DNA of 64,000 nt from Codonopsis lanceolata. Lineage: Eukaryota; Streptophyta; Magnoliopsida; Asterales; Campanulaceae. Each line of letters opens with the position of its first letter. Within the stretch, counting starts at the first letter, position 1. Location: positions 105,101,226-105,165,225 of the forward strand of contig CM028379.1 of the NCBI GenBank assembly GCA_013146195.2, written 5' to 3'. The notes under the pieces were generated by a model. That model was not told the origin of the DNA. It saw only the letters and a list, made by a program, of their open reading frames with translations, and searched no databases. The position numbers and the translations under genes were made by a program. Positions 34,863 to 46,289 of this stretch are shown here, piece after piece.

Positions 34863-35300
34863 GCCAAGACATGCCTAAGTTACCAAGTTACTTTCTCTCT
34901 CTTCAGCTCGCTAGGTTGAAAACCTGAAAGAGTGGCCTAGGTAAAAGTTAGAGTATAAAAAAAAAAGAAGAGAAAAAGGAGGAATGAGGGCTCGCTAGGT
35001 TGAAAACCCGAAAGGGAAGCCTAGGAAAAAGTTAGAACGCAACAAAAGAAAATTTAGGAGAAGAAGAGAGAGAGAAGTAAAGGTCTCCAGCAGAGCATAA
35101 CTACGAAGACCTGAGTCTCAAATTGAGGAACGTAGGCAGCCTACGGGTGCGGTCGCATATGTACAAAGGTTCGGCTTATTCCATTATATTACAAAAAAGG
35201 TGTTGCAATCGTTCTTGACCAACAAAGGGAAAAATCACTACAGAGCAAATACATTATAAAACAACAAAAATATAATAAAAAGGTCCACAAGTGCAACCTT
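34863..35300 (+). other. Tat post-pol untranslated region
   Basis: Two copies of a CTCGCTAGGTTGAAAACC...AAAGTTAGA motif (about 34908-34955 and 34990-35035), separated by an A/G-rich tract. This paired motif after integrase is characteristic of Tat elements. No coding frame. Confidence 0.6.
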
Positions 35301-35559
35301 GGAATACATATTTAGGGCATTGAGGTAGTCATTAACACCCCCAAAATACCGCTTAAACATCGAAACCTCGGGAAGGGTCATTAACCGCCCCCGTCCAGAA
35401 ATAATCTCTTCAACGCCTTTGACGTCTCAGTCGGGCCCATACACTCCTACGAGGTGCTACTGATGCCCTAACATCATCTGGATGAGAGCCTTCTAAACTC
35501 TACTCAAACCAACAACATCACTTCACCTTGCATTACTCTGCCTGGCGGCATTATTTGGA

Positions 35560-36420
35560 CCGACAACATCACTTTTCCTCACATCGCTCTGTCTTCCTGG
35601 ATAAATTAATCTTGGTGGAACATTACTGGGTCACACTTCATCAGGTCCACGTGCTTCCTGGGCTCCGAGACCATATACATGCTGAAATTCTTGTTGAAGA
35701 ACCAGAGGGACTGCCAAGCTAGAACTCTCGAGATCTTCGCCTATCTCCATAAGGAGAACATCCAGTCCATTGGTGACATGCTTTGCTAAGATTTCTCGGA
35801 GGGTACACCTTATGACGTAAGAATGCTCTTCTGTGACCAAGAGTAGCCATGTAAGATAAACATGGGAAAGAAAGATGTTTTCAGAAAAGGTATAGGCAGT
35901 GGCTTGCACAGGATGATCCATGGCCCACATCCTCCGTATAAGTTGACCAATATTTCCCTCAAGCGTCACCATCTCCATCAGAGGATGGTTCTCATCGGGC
36001 ACGACTTGTTCCCTCCCAAACTAATGGAGAATACGGTACAATAGATAGAAGGTGGTCCGACATAGACTGGCAAGCACCACTTGGGCATAGGCCCTAGTAA
36101 ATAGATAAAATAACTTGATCGACAAGTGACACGCCCCAATTAATATCGAGTGAGGCAACGTACACGAAGTGCTCAACCCAATGTCGCTAGGTTAAGAGAT
36201 TATTGCAATAATTTCCACGGGTCCCATGGCCAGAGGGTTCATAATTTCCCTCACTAAGAGAGGTGATATGATTCTGTTGAAATGTTCCTCTAACCACATA
36301 TGGATCAGGATGGGGCTACCGAAGGGAATGTTTTCATCGCTCGTAGAGTAAATGTCTAGGCCTTCTAAAGTTTCTACCAAAATGATCGAGATTATGTTCA
36401 CCCAACAATCTCGGGCCTAC
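35560..36420 (-). pseudogene. Antisense ORF of the Tat element
   Basis: On the strand opposite to gag-pol, reading from about 36401 (IPFGSPILIHMWLEEHFNRI) through interrupted frames to YRILH-stop-FGREQVVPDENHPL near 36030 and an open stretch to 35631. The pattern of a W..EH box followed by a QFG.EQ..P box resembles the plant mobile-domain-like (DUF7745-type) protein found in antisense in several Tat/Retand elements. At least two stops and a frameshift. Function unknown even in intact copies. The resemblance is from memory of the pattern and should be treated as moderate. Confidence 0.45.
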
Positions 36421-36573
36421 AATACCAGGTCAACTGCATGAGCACCAATGGTACCGGTTTGGGTTGATTTTTCCAAGATGATCGAGATAATGTTCACCTG
36501 ACAATCTCGGTCTTGTAATACTGGGTCAACTGCACGAGCACCAATGGTACCAATTTGGGTTGATTTTTTCAAG
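36382..36573 (+). repeat. 96-bp tandem duplication
   Basis: Two units start ATGATCGAGAT at 36382 and 36478 and each run through GAGCACCAATGGTACC to TTTCAAG. They differ at about a dozen positions. Lies at the start side of the antisense ORF. Confidence 0.8.
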
Positions 36574-38187
36574 ATACACAGAAAAAGAGTTGCCCATCAC
36601 TACCCCAAATTTGTCCAGCCTAAAACAGAAGCCTAAACAGTAACTCACCAATCATCACGCTCCCAAGTACAATGTGAAATAATAAATAAACGATAATTGA
36701 TTTTTATCATAAACTAGCAATACATCACTAACATAAAAAAAATTGTCTATAGACATAACAGTAAATAAATAATACATCTCTCTTTATTATTCCTTCAAAT
36801 CACGCAATTTCTTTTAAAAAAAAGAGAGAGGAAGAGAATAAAGTGGTTCTTTTTCATATGCATGTTAACATAGCTTGCATCTTTGCATTGCATCACAAAG
36901 TTTCTACCACATTGGGCCAAGAAAATGCATATCTTCTGCTAGCACCCTCCAAGGACAGTCGATGCCAATCTCGGTTAAAACTTGTCAAAGCTATTGAACA
37001 ACAATTCAACCATGTCAACATCTCTTTTCTAGGTTTCGCCCATGGCCGTCCAAAGCACTAACGATAGCCCCGTCATCCCGCATGGTCAACACATCTTGTC
37101 AGCTTCCCTATCAGGCATGTCGCCAAGGGCTACTTCCCAAGCATCCTCAGCAAAAGCATCACCAACAACTCTACAAATCAATCATCAAAAACACTTTCCC
37201 AGAAAGTATCATAGACACATTGATCCGTCCGACGAAGACACATACCTCAAACAAGCTCACGAGGGTACATAAATCAATCCTTCCGACAAAGGTGTAGTAT
37301 CAAAACCTGTCAAACGATGACACGTCCTCAATCTTGCTAGAATATGGAACAGTTTGTCCACGATAGATCGAAGCATCGCCGTCAAAATTCAAAGAATCTA
37401 CAACTTATCTGCCAAAGTATGCAGTATGCAAACTGGCCCTTCTAAGATCAATCTTGACTTGGCGAAGATTGGCATTCCCTAACAGAATTACTGCAGACGG
37501 CCCACCGCCTTACGCAACACATCATCATCACCTACAGAATGCCGCCATGTGAGCAAAAACATAGTATCTGTATTTTATTCTATAAATTACATGCATTTTA
37601 TGAACTCATTTCTGTAAAAATATTTGATTTTTATCATTTTCCACAAAAGGTACATACCTTGGGTCTTGGAAATGGTACACAAGAGTATCTCACCCTCTTA
37701 AAAGAATCTTTTTCCTACTTTTTAGTCATTCTCACAAGAGGTACTAACGCCCTGGGACATGGGAATTGACTATATGCACATCCAAATTCATTTTTTTAGG
37801 TAAAGCACCGAATTACGTTCGGTCTGATTCTTGAAAAGGATACGTAGGCAGTCTATCCTGGTAGGCACGACCATCACAGCACAAAACCAATACAACCATC
37901 ATAAACTGTTGTATCATAAATTGTTGTATCGCGAAATGTTTTCATAACAAATATTTTTCATTTTTAGAAATTTCAAAAGTTTTCCCAGTAGATGAGCTAC
38001 GATCGGTCTGATTCCTTTCATAACGGATACGTAGGCATCCTATTCCAGTAGGTTCGACTATCACAACATAAAATATTTGCATGACAACATGAGAGGTTTT
38101 CCCGAAATTAGGGAGTCTACTTTTATCAACGATGTTCGTTTACTGGTAAACTTTAGTTTACCTATAAACTCCATCGTTGAGGAGCTT
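36574..38187 (+). other. Tat 3' untranslated region
   Basis: No convincing coding frame; short ORFs at 36843-37297 and 37539-37769 lack family features. Two copies of a GGTCTGATTC...GGATACGTAGGCA motif (about 37822-37850 and 38014-38035) are typical of the region before Tat 3' LTRs. A hairpin of TTTACTGGTAAACTTTAGTTTACC lies near 38149-38163, and GAGGAGCT (38180-38186) is the likely polypurine tract. Confidence 0.55.
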
Positions 38188-38707
38188 TGTAGACACCCCG
38201 ATTTCGTACCCCTATTTAAAACATCTTAGAAAATGTTATTTTGAGTAAAAAAAAGACTAATAGACGTTACGTTTCAGGGGGTCAAATCATCAAGGAAACT
38301 TGAAAAGGTTTAAAGGGACAAGCAACAAGCAAAAGGGGTGAAAATGAAACATTTTTTGTGTAGGTAATAAGTCAGAGCGAGACACATACAAGAATGGGTG
38401 TCGCGCCCAGGATTGCACATGCGGGACACCGACTTGCATTTTGGGCAGTACAAATATCTTTAGTTTCTTCCTTTGTCATTAAGGATGATCAGTTTTTTTG
38501 CCTATAAATAGAGGCCTCCTCTTTAGTTCACGAGACATAAAATTGCGTAGGAAAACTCTCTCGCTGAAGCTCTCTCTGTTAGGCTGTAGAAATTCTTCTC
38601 CCTGTTAGACTGAAGAAATCTTCCCTAAACAGACTTAAACCTCTGTCCAAATAGAAACCTAGCTAACCCAATTAGGTTATCTCTCAAACCCAGTCACAAA
38701 AAGCCAC

Positions 38708-38960
38708 AAATACAACAGATACGCCGTCAAAATTCAAACACGACATACAAGGTTATCAGTAAATACAACAGTTATGCCGCTGAAATTCAGAGGTGACATA
38801 CAACGTTATCAGCAAATACATCAGTTACACCGTCGAAATTCAGACACGACATACAACGTTATTAACAAATACAACAGTTACGCCGCCGAACTTGTGACAC
38901 GACATACAACGTTATCAGCAAATACAACAGTTACGTCGCCAAATTCAAACAGCCACGCCA
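38708..38960 (+). repeat. 53-bp minisatellite in the Tat LTR
   Basis: Four full units and a partial fifth, starting near 38708, 38761, 38814, 38867 and 38920. Unit core AAATACAACAGTTACGCCG followed by GACATACAACGTTATCAGC. It lies downstream of the TATA box, so it would be transcribed as part of R/U5. Confidence 0.8.
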
Positions 38961-39310
38961 CCCAAATTCCAACGTGAAAAGCAATTAAAACAAGCAGTCA
39001 TGCTGACCAAATTTCAACAAACAACAAACAACAAATAAAAAGATTTTCTCTCCAAAAGAGGACAGAGCGAGCATACTCGAAAGCCTGCATAAGCCTAAGT
39101 GTACCAGGTATCAACCCTCACGCTTCAAGAGGAAGGTACCAAAGCTATTATTTTCTATCTTATCATATATATATATATAAGACGTTACGCTAACATTATT
39201 TCTCTATAAATAGTCTATAAAATAAGTCGTTATTATAGTTTAATTTCTTTATACTTTTATAACAACTTTAAAATGTAGACACGTTGCAAGCTTTCCTTTA
39301 TTTTCTTGTC

Positions 39311-39374
<64 letters not shown>
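39311..39374. repeat. (AT)n(GT)n microsatellite
   Basis: About ten AT units pass directly into about twenty-two GT units. Simple sequence. Confidence 0.95.
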
Positions 39375-39376
<2 letters not shown>

Positions 39377-39642
39377 TAATGTTTTATCTAAATTAAATAT
39401 ATAAAAAAGAACATTTTTAGCCAAAGATCTATTTTGAGACTGAAAGGGTGAGTTGGGTGCCTAACCCCTTCATTAGCCTCTGAACCCATGTTTTCTAATA
39501 TTTTTTGGTTTTTCTCTGTTTAAACTTAAACTGTAAATACATTTTTTGAGTCCACGATAAGGCCGAGTGTATTTCATGCGCTTCAATGTTTTGATGCCGC
39601 TCGATTTTCAGTAGCAAGAGGGCGCGAAACGGGGTTCTCACA

Positions 39643-40492
39643 AATTTATGTTCAATGATTTTGAGAAGACCCACCATGTAATTTCAACAGGTTTGAATTT
39701 ATAGTTAGTGGTTTTGTATGTTTCGTGATTTAGATTTTGATTTAGATTTTGATCGATAATGATTTTGATTTTGAAAAGATCCAGGTCTGAATTTTGATTT
39801 GATTATTTGATTATTTTGGTTTGTATTAATTTGATCTAAATTAGGTGCATTAATTTAGGGAAGAAGGCCTTAGTCTTTTTCCAAACCTTAAGGGCTCGAT
39901 TGTAAATTGAGTTACAATTTTTGTTTGGAAATTTGCATTTTAACCCTTACCAACTACACGTGAGTGACAAATGCACAACATAACAGTATTTTATTAACGA
40001 CATCTATTAAAATAACTGATCACGTGAAAATTTGAAAGTCTTAGGATCTAATTTTAATAAAATATTATTAATGGACTAATACTCAAAACGACCAAAAGTC
40101 AGAGGACTAAAGTTACGATTAACCCTTTTTTCTTTAGACCGATTGACTTTCCAAAAGGGTGTTCCCATTACCTTGTTTCCGGCAAAGCAACCGACAAAAT
40201 CCGTGATGTTGAAAAAGAAAATTCATAAAGTAAAGCCAAATCACAATACCCAAAATAGCCCTCACTTCCATTAAACGTAAGCAATTTCAATCTAAACGTG
40301 GGAGTAATATGGTCATTCCAGTCAGATGTTAACTACTCTTCACAGGCTAATGGTTCTCTACCTCATATTACGGTTCGAGAGGTGGTGACCTAAACGGCTA
40401 AACCTCATAAATGATAAACCCTCCCTAGAGAGAGAAAGATAGAGAAAACTGTAGATACACATAGATAGATATAGAGAGAGAAAGTGACAGAA
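39643..40492 (+). promoter_or_regulatory. PUB8: Upstream region and leader of the U-box gene
   Basis: 850 bases between the Tat LTR and the gene. The last 70 bases (from about 40424) are a GA-rich leader (GAGAGAGAAAGATAGAG, TATAGAGAGAGAAAG) typical of plant 5' untranslated regions. A possible TATA-like CTCATAAATGATAAA lies at 40405-40419. No other element recognised further upstream, where the sequence is T-rich near 39710-39850 and plain intergenic afterwards. Confidence 0.4.
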
Positions 40493-41592
40493 ATGGCAAC
40501 CCCAACTCAGTTTCCCGACGACTTCAAGTGTCCGATTTCATTAGAAATAATGTCGGACCCGGTTATATTATCTTCGGGTCACACTTTTGATCGGTCGTCA
40601 ATTCAACGGTGGTTAGATGCCGGTCACCGGGCATGTCCTATTACCAAATTACCCCTCCCGGAGCCCCTTCTCTGATCCCCAACCACGCTCTGCGGAGTCT
40701 AATTTCAAACTACACCCCCGTTTCGTTATCGAAATTGCGGTCCAGTCCAGACCCGCAAGCCCTAATTTCTATCCTCACCTCCAAATCCTCTTCCCCCGAG
40801 TCCAGACTAAGCTCGCTGGAGAAACTCTGCCCGCTTTCGCAGCGCGATTTTGAGTTGCGTAAGCGACTCACTGAGTCAGGTGCTGTGTCAGCCGTGCTCA
40901 GCTGTGTTTTATCGAGCGATGCCTATTTACAAGAAAAAGCGCTGAAATTGTTATTGAATTTGAGCTTGGACGACGATAACAAGGTGGGCTTGGTGGCGGA
41001 GGGGGCAATTGGTAATATCATCGCTGCCCTGCGCGGTGGCTCAGCTGATTGTCGGGCGCTGGCGGCTACCTTGTTGACAAGTTTAGCAGTTGTGGAAGTC
41101 AATAGAGCCACAATTGGGGCGTACCCATTTGCAATTCGTGCTCTAGTTACGCTTATCCGGGACGGAAATGTTAGAGAGAGAAAAGAGGCGGCAACGGCGC
41201 TGTCAACTTTGTGTTCATTTCCTGATAACCGGAGACGGACCATGGAGTGCGGAGCGGTGCCAATTTTGATTAGTGCCGCGAGTTTAGGGCTTGAAAGGGC
41301 AGTTGAGGTATTGGGTCTGTTAGCTAAGTGTAAGAAAGGGAAAGAAGAAATGGCGAGGTTCAATGGATGTGTCAAGATTTTGGTGTATGTGTTGAAGAAT
41401 GGGAGCTCAAGGGGTGTTCAATACGCCCTTTCTACTCTTAATTCTATATGTTTTTATAGTGATCTGATGTGCTTGGAAGCTATGAACGAAGGGGTGTTTG
41501 AATTTTGTTTGGGGTTGTTGGAGGATGATAATGAAAAGATAAGGCGGAATGCATCGAATTTGATTAAGGCCTTTGGGGAAAGATGTGTTTGA
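40493..41592 (+). pseudogene. PUB8: U-box/armadillo E3 ubiquitin ligase, PUB8-like, one-base frameshift
   Basis: Intronless. The ATG at 40493 (MATPTQFPDDFKCPISLEIM) opens a U-box at residues about 8-62 (DPVILSSGHTFDRSSIQRWL, ACPITKLPLPE), which recruits a ubiquitin-loaded E2. The frame then meets TGA at 40673-40675, while the next frame continues without interruption as SLIPNHALRSLISNYTPVS, followed by armadillo repeats (LQEKALKLLLNLSLDDDNKVGLVAEG, LAATLLTSLAVVEVNRATIG, RKEAATALSTLCSFPDNRRR, GLERAVEVLGLLAKCKKGKEEM) to a TGA at 41592. Total about 366 codons against 374 for Arabidopsis PUB8, whose ARM part is strikingly similar. The frames join if one base is missing in GGAGCCCCTTCTC near 40660. 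All else looks intact and conserved, so either a sequencing error or a very recent mutation; I mark it pseudogene only because the frame as given is broken. Confidence 0.85.
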
Positions 41593-41738
41593 TGACAAAG
41601 GCTTACAATGTGGAGAAGAGTTCGATGCTACGAATTGGAATGACTATGGAAGGTTTTGAAGGAGATGAAGTGGACATATATTATTCATTCCATGTTTGTA
41701 GGTCAGTTGGGTTTCTCTTTTGTTGGTTAGATTTTGTA

Positions 41739-41744
41739 AATAAA
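41739..41744 (+). terminator. Polyadenylation signal after PUB8
   Basis: AATAAA 147 bases past the stop codon, followed by T-rich sequence. Suitable near-upstream element for plant 3' end formation. Confidence 0.5.
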
Positions 41745-43003
41745 GGTTAGATTTTCTTTGAAGATGATCAATGTTGTCATTTTGTATTTGTATATTGAAA
41801 TAAGTTTTCCACATATGAACTCTCTCTGTTAATTTGTTAATAGAAAAGTTTGAAATTTGTTCATTTGATTTTGATTCCTTTCTGCTCTTAGAAAGCTCGA
41901 TACTTTGCACACAAACATGCCCAAACGATAGTTATAGATTACAACCAAACGGATTCCATTCTTTCTAATGGAAGTTGAATTGGTCTTATTGATGATAAAT
42001 TTTAAGATACCTTTCTATGCAACACAAAGGAAGCAGGAAATCACCGGAAAGTTGGCTATTGTTGTTTGAATGATGATGATGATGAATGCCAATTTGAGTA
42101 ACTACATCAATTATGAAGTTCCTTTTTCTTTTTGTCTCAGCTCCCCATGCTTGATACCTTTTAATTAAGTACTTACATAGCTACATGAATAGGAGGTTTG
42201 CATGCCTTTTGATCAAGTAGTTCCTTGATCGCCTGCCGTATGTCCTTGAATGGGAATCATTATGAGATTCACTGATATAACGGGAATGGCTCCAAATTTT
42301 GTTTGTTGTTGATTCAATGTTTCAGGAAACTGTTGATTAAATTGAAAATAAGTGCAAGGAGGTTCAGATATTCGATTATGAAGTCACATGCCTGTCTTGA
42401 TGATTTTTCAGACAAAGGATTAGCTAGATAATTGCGTTGTTACACTTGTTTTTTAATTTTGTATTCCTTTTTGTTTTAGAAACTGAAGGTAAGACTGTTT
42501 AAAGCTCCTGTGAGATATGTGTCTGCTAACGAGTGATGTTGCATTTCAATTGAGTGTCACTGGTAATGCTACTCATAGCGAATGTATGTGTTGGGTGCTG
42601 GTGCATTTCTGTTGTTGGGGAGCTATCTACAATTTTGACTTTCCTGCAGAACATACATTTACAATCTGCCACTTCCAAGTTATATATTCCTCATCAAAAT
42701 TAATGATGGTCTTTTGCTTTTTTAGGCTTGGGCAAGCCACAAGTTTGACATGTTAAAAGTAGAACTACTTGGTTGTGTGAGGTGCTTACTCTGTGTTTGG
42801 ATATTTTTGTATGCGTGTGGGAGGAGATAATTTAATGTCATACCAATGTCTGCATTTGATTATCATTATTGTGATTCACTGATGGAGAATTAACAGAGAA
42901 ATAGCCTCTCTAGTTGTAGGAATCTGGATGGTCTAATAGATATTTTGTAGTTGGCAATGGCTTCTGGCCCATCTTCTTCTACTAAATTGCTGATCTTAAG
43001 GTT

Positions 43004-43081
43004 TGTTCATTGAGGTAAGTCATCTCCCAGCATATTTACTCGTGTTCATTGAGGTAAGTCATCTCCCAGCTTATTTACTCG
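43004..43081. repeat. 39-bp tandem duplication
   Basis: Two units of TGTTCATTGAGGTAAGTCAT followed by CTCCCAGC(A/T)TATTTACTCG, at 43004-43042 and 43043-43081, with a single mismatch, so the duplication is recent. Confidence 0.9.
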
Positions 43082-44404
43082 TGATTCACGACAATTTTGT
43101 GCACATATGGTAGTTGTAAACTATCTCGTAGTCTACTATGGATGGGATTCATATCTAAGGTAGTAATAGTTATTGCATATCATTGTTGGAATTGTCAAAT
43201 CTAGCCCATCCATTTATCTTCGGAAACAATAAAAAATGTTTAGATAGGTGGACAGATATCTTTTTATTTGATTCTGTGTTTTACTTATCCAAAAAGTTTG
43301 TGTTTTCCAGTTCCCTCATTTATCAGAAAGAACAACTTATAGCAGTGATTATACTATATTTTATTATTGTAATGATCAGTAGTGTTTACTAATCAAAATG
43401 GTGCAGGGGAAGACTAGTTATGTTTTAATCTCTGTGCAGAGCTACCTCTTAGTATTTGATTTCTTTGACATTAGAAGATGCAATAAAGCTGACTAAATAT
43501 TCGACGTGGGGAGAGAAAGGGCCGGCCATGGTATCAGTATTTGACTTTAGGGGAGTAAGTTGAAGAGCCCTGGAGATATAAAACTCGACTGGTAGGTCTG
43601 ATTTTTTCGTGTGAAGTTGATAAGATACCCACTGCTGGCCTACGAAAGTGATTTTATAGTAAACAACATAAAAGTTTAGGTCTGAAGATGCCCTTTTTAT
43701 TTGACTATTGAAATTTTTTTAGCATGTTTTCTTGGTTGCTGGTGCTGGTATGTGGGGTTGGGGTCACAGTAGCAACTTCCTAGAAAACATGTTTGTTTGT
43801 TTTTACTGTTTTGTAGTTAACTTGGGTACATTTTTGTTTAACCTTATTTATTTTCTTGTACATTAGAGAACTAAACTGTGTCTTGTTCTTTGAGATATCA
43901 AATCTTATCCAAATTTTAATAGATTTGTTTAGTTCCACCTGTAGCCTGCAGTGATTTGAAAACTAGAAAAAGAACCCTGTTGCTTATTTTAAATATGTGA
44001 TAGGGATGGGAGAATGGGATTGTTTAATTGTTTGGTGGATCCGTAAGCTGATTTGGATCCAAAATTGGTAGCCTTGGTGGATAAAAAAGGTTAGGTCCGG
44101 ATTCACTAGACCCCAACAATTTGGAATTTGACCTGATTCCATCAGATTGCGTGGCAGGAGGATACATCAATGATTCATGCTTCATGACCCCATGCCTATG
44201 AGCTTTAACTCTTTCCAAGGCAACTTATTGGTCGTTGGCTTCGTTACTTCAGTTGATTCAATACTTTGTTAAATGGGTAATAATGAAGAAATGTGGCCTA
44301 CCCAAGTTTCTCTGCTTCTTTCTTTCCATCAACTCCATTTCCTTCTCCAGTTCTACTATGTTCTAGACTGTTCTTCCTTTCCCATTGTGTTTGATCTTGA
44401 TTGA

Positions 44405-44838
44405 TTCCCTTAATAGATAACTTAGATGGTTGGTTTTCACTTTTCAGCCACCAGATTGTATTTTGGTCTTGATTGATTCCCTTTAATATATAACTAGAAT
44501 TTCGTGCCAGTGCCATAGGCATAGTGAGAGTATATCTTCGGGTGTCAGTATATATTAACTATGTAATCGAAGGGGTACATTGCTTTAAGTGGTAGTTGAG
44601 GGGCGTTATTCGAACTTGACCCATAAATGAGAGGGTTGTTTGTAAGGGGATTATTCGTAACTGATACAGAATCGTTGGATCTTACGACCGAAATCGATCC
44701 AGACCGTCGAATTGCTTCGGTCAATTGACTGACTGTAATGTATAGTTAATTTCCTTAATAGATAACTTAGATGGTTGGTTTTCACTTTTCAGCCACCAGA
44801 TTGTATTTTGGTCTTGATTGATTCCCTTTAATATATAA
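44405..44838. repeat. 88-bp direct repeat flanking a 258-bp spacer
   Basis: Copies at 44405-44492 and 44751-44838 are nearly identical (ATAGATAACTTAGATGGTTG ... GATTGATTCCCTTTAATATA). The spacer 44493-44750 is unrelated. The layout resembles a very short terminal-repeat unit or a local duplication; the outer ends do not show TG/CA termini. Confidence 0.75.
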
Positions 44839-45818
44839 TGAGATGGTTCCGTGAGTGTTAAAGCAAATATATATTTAGGTGGTGTCAATGGGTTGAGAGA
44901 GAGAGAGAGAGTGGCATCCATGGTGGAATTGAGGAGAAAAGGGCAGAGGAAAAATGGGTGTAAAATAACAAATATGTATGGACGATAATACCCTTAATTA
45001 AAAGTGTGCACCTGAGTGGTAAATGTGGGTAGTACCAACAAACATTTAAATTCAAGGGTTAATGGCAACATTGGTTCCTTGACTTTGGCAAATTTCAGCA
45101 GTAGTCCCTTAACAAATTTTTGTAAAAAATGGGTCATAAGAATATAAAATTTTCACAGCCACAGCAATCCTTTTGATGCATACTGTTAAAGAGATAGTGT
45201 TAAGTTGCTCACACTTCTCACATACATTTAGTAAGTGCTAAAATATTTTTTTTAAAGTCTAACTTATATCAAAATTTATAATTGAGTCTCTAGAGTTTAA
45301 AAAATAACCATTAGCCTTCTTCCCCAAGTGTTTTTGGAAACCCACCAGTTTTTTTAAAATCTCTGCCGTGTACTACAATCACATAACTAAACCCCCCAAT
45401 GTTAGACGTCGGCCACCACTAGGACAATCCCTGCCCCGTTGTTCTCATAGGAAGGAGTCAAAATCTTTGCGAAAGAAACCACCCTATCCTCATTGATCGG
45501 TGTCGTCTTCGGTCCGATCCAGATGGCCGTTTGATTGGTCCATGCGCAAATCACATGAGCGGTCAACGGGGAGGAGACGGATCTTGGCGAAAACCTTGTC
45601 TAGCGAGGAAACGAACGGAGAGGACATGAGAGAGCGGGCTGTGGTGAGATGAGATTAGAGAGAATGGGAGGGGAAGGAGACTGCTCGGAATGGTGGAAGT
45701 CAATAAAAGATTATCCAGCTGTAAAGGTTGAAATATTCAAACAAAAAAGTCAAATTTCATTTGTTTTAAAAAGTATTGGAGAAAAATTGAAACTTCAAAA
45801 AGGAAATAAATTATAAAC

Positions 45819-46060
45819 TGTTATAAAATAACCACAAAGTAGAATAATAAGTGTATGAGAGAAAGAGAGAGAGAGAGATTTACTCAGAGTATATTCAGTG
45901 TGAATCAGTCCTCAAATGAACAACATGCTGCTCGGTATTTATAACCGAGCAGCAGCACACAAACGGAGAAAAACCGTCTGCAGCATTAACTACAATAGCT
46001 ATGCTATATACACTACCTATTCCTATGCCTGTAAGCTAGGAAGACTAGCTTTTCATAACA
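45819..46060 (-). repeat. Copia 3' LTR
   Basis: Pairs with 50452-50687. The TATA box (minus TATAAATA, 45936-45943) lies in the loop of an inverted repeat GCTGCTCGG (45927-45935) / CCGAGCAGC (45945-45953). A GA tract follows the left end. Purine tract AAGGAGGAG abuts it at 46061-46069 (minus strand), the polypurine tract. Confidence 0.9.
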
Positions 46061-46289
46061 CTCCTCCTTGAATATAGCATTGTAATTTGAATAAGTGTGT
46101 CTCGTTAAAAACTTTTAAGTCGAAAAACTCAATAGGGAAAAAAAATTGGACATAAGGAAAAGAGTACACAACTTAAATCTGAATTGTGTACATGGGCTGT
46201 CTCGTTAAAAACCTTTTCATGGAAAACCTAGTGGGAAAAAACCATGATAAAGGGAAAAAGAGTACAGCCATATATGCTCCCCCTTGAAC

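Larger units (their letters stand above)
30737..39642 (+). mobile_element. Tat-lineage Ty3/gypsy element, 5'-truncated
   Basis: Starts in the gag/protease region directly at the SIRE 3' LTR and runs through RT, RNase H, a second archaeal-type RNase H, integrase, an antisense ORF, a long untranslated tail with repeated GGATACGTAGGCA motifs and a 1,455-base 3' LTR. The second RNase H between RNase H and integrase and the antisense ORF are diagnostic for the Tat branch. Many nonsense codons of the TGG-to-TAG and CAG-to-TAG kind and a YVND active site show old, methylation-type decay. Confidence 0.85.
38188..39642 (+). repeat. Tat 3' LTR
   Basis: Starts TGTAGACACCCCG at 38188 and ends GGGTTCTCACA at 39642 (1,455 bases). 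TATA box CCTATAAATAGAGG at 38501-38514. Contains five 53-bp tandem units (38708-38960), each starting AAATACAACAG and holding GACATACAACGTTATC, and an (AT)10(GT)n microsatellite at 39311-39374. The 5' partner is missing, so the right border rests on the CA end only. Confidence 0.65.
41745..45818. other. Intergenic region right of PUB8
   Basis: Four kilobases without a convincing protein frame; ORFs are all under 80 codons and lack features. It holds a 39-bp tandem duplication (43004-43081), an 88-bp direct repeat (44405-44492 and 44751-44838), a GA tract (44889-44910) near a small ATG-led stretch without continuation, and from about 45050 a text of the kind seen in dispersed non-coding repeats (GGTTCCTTGACTTTGGCAAA). 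Remnants of an old gene are possible but I cannot support one. Confidence 0.5.

Noticed and set aside
36843..37297. Small ORFs in the Tat tail
   Set aside because: Overlapping short frames without conserved features in a region expected to be untranslated.
40923..41375. Minus-strand 150-codon ORF over PUB8
   Set aside because: Shadow of the conserved armadillo-repeat frame on the plus strand.
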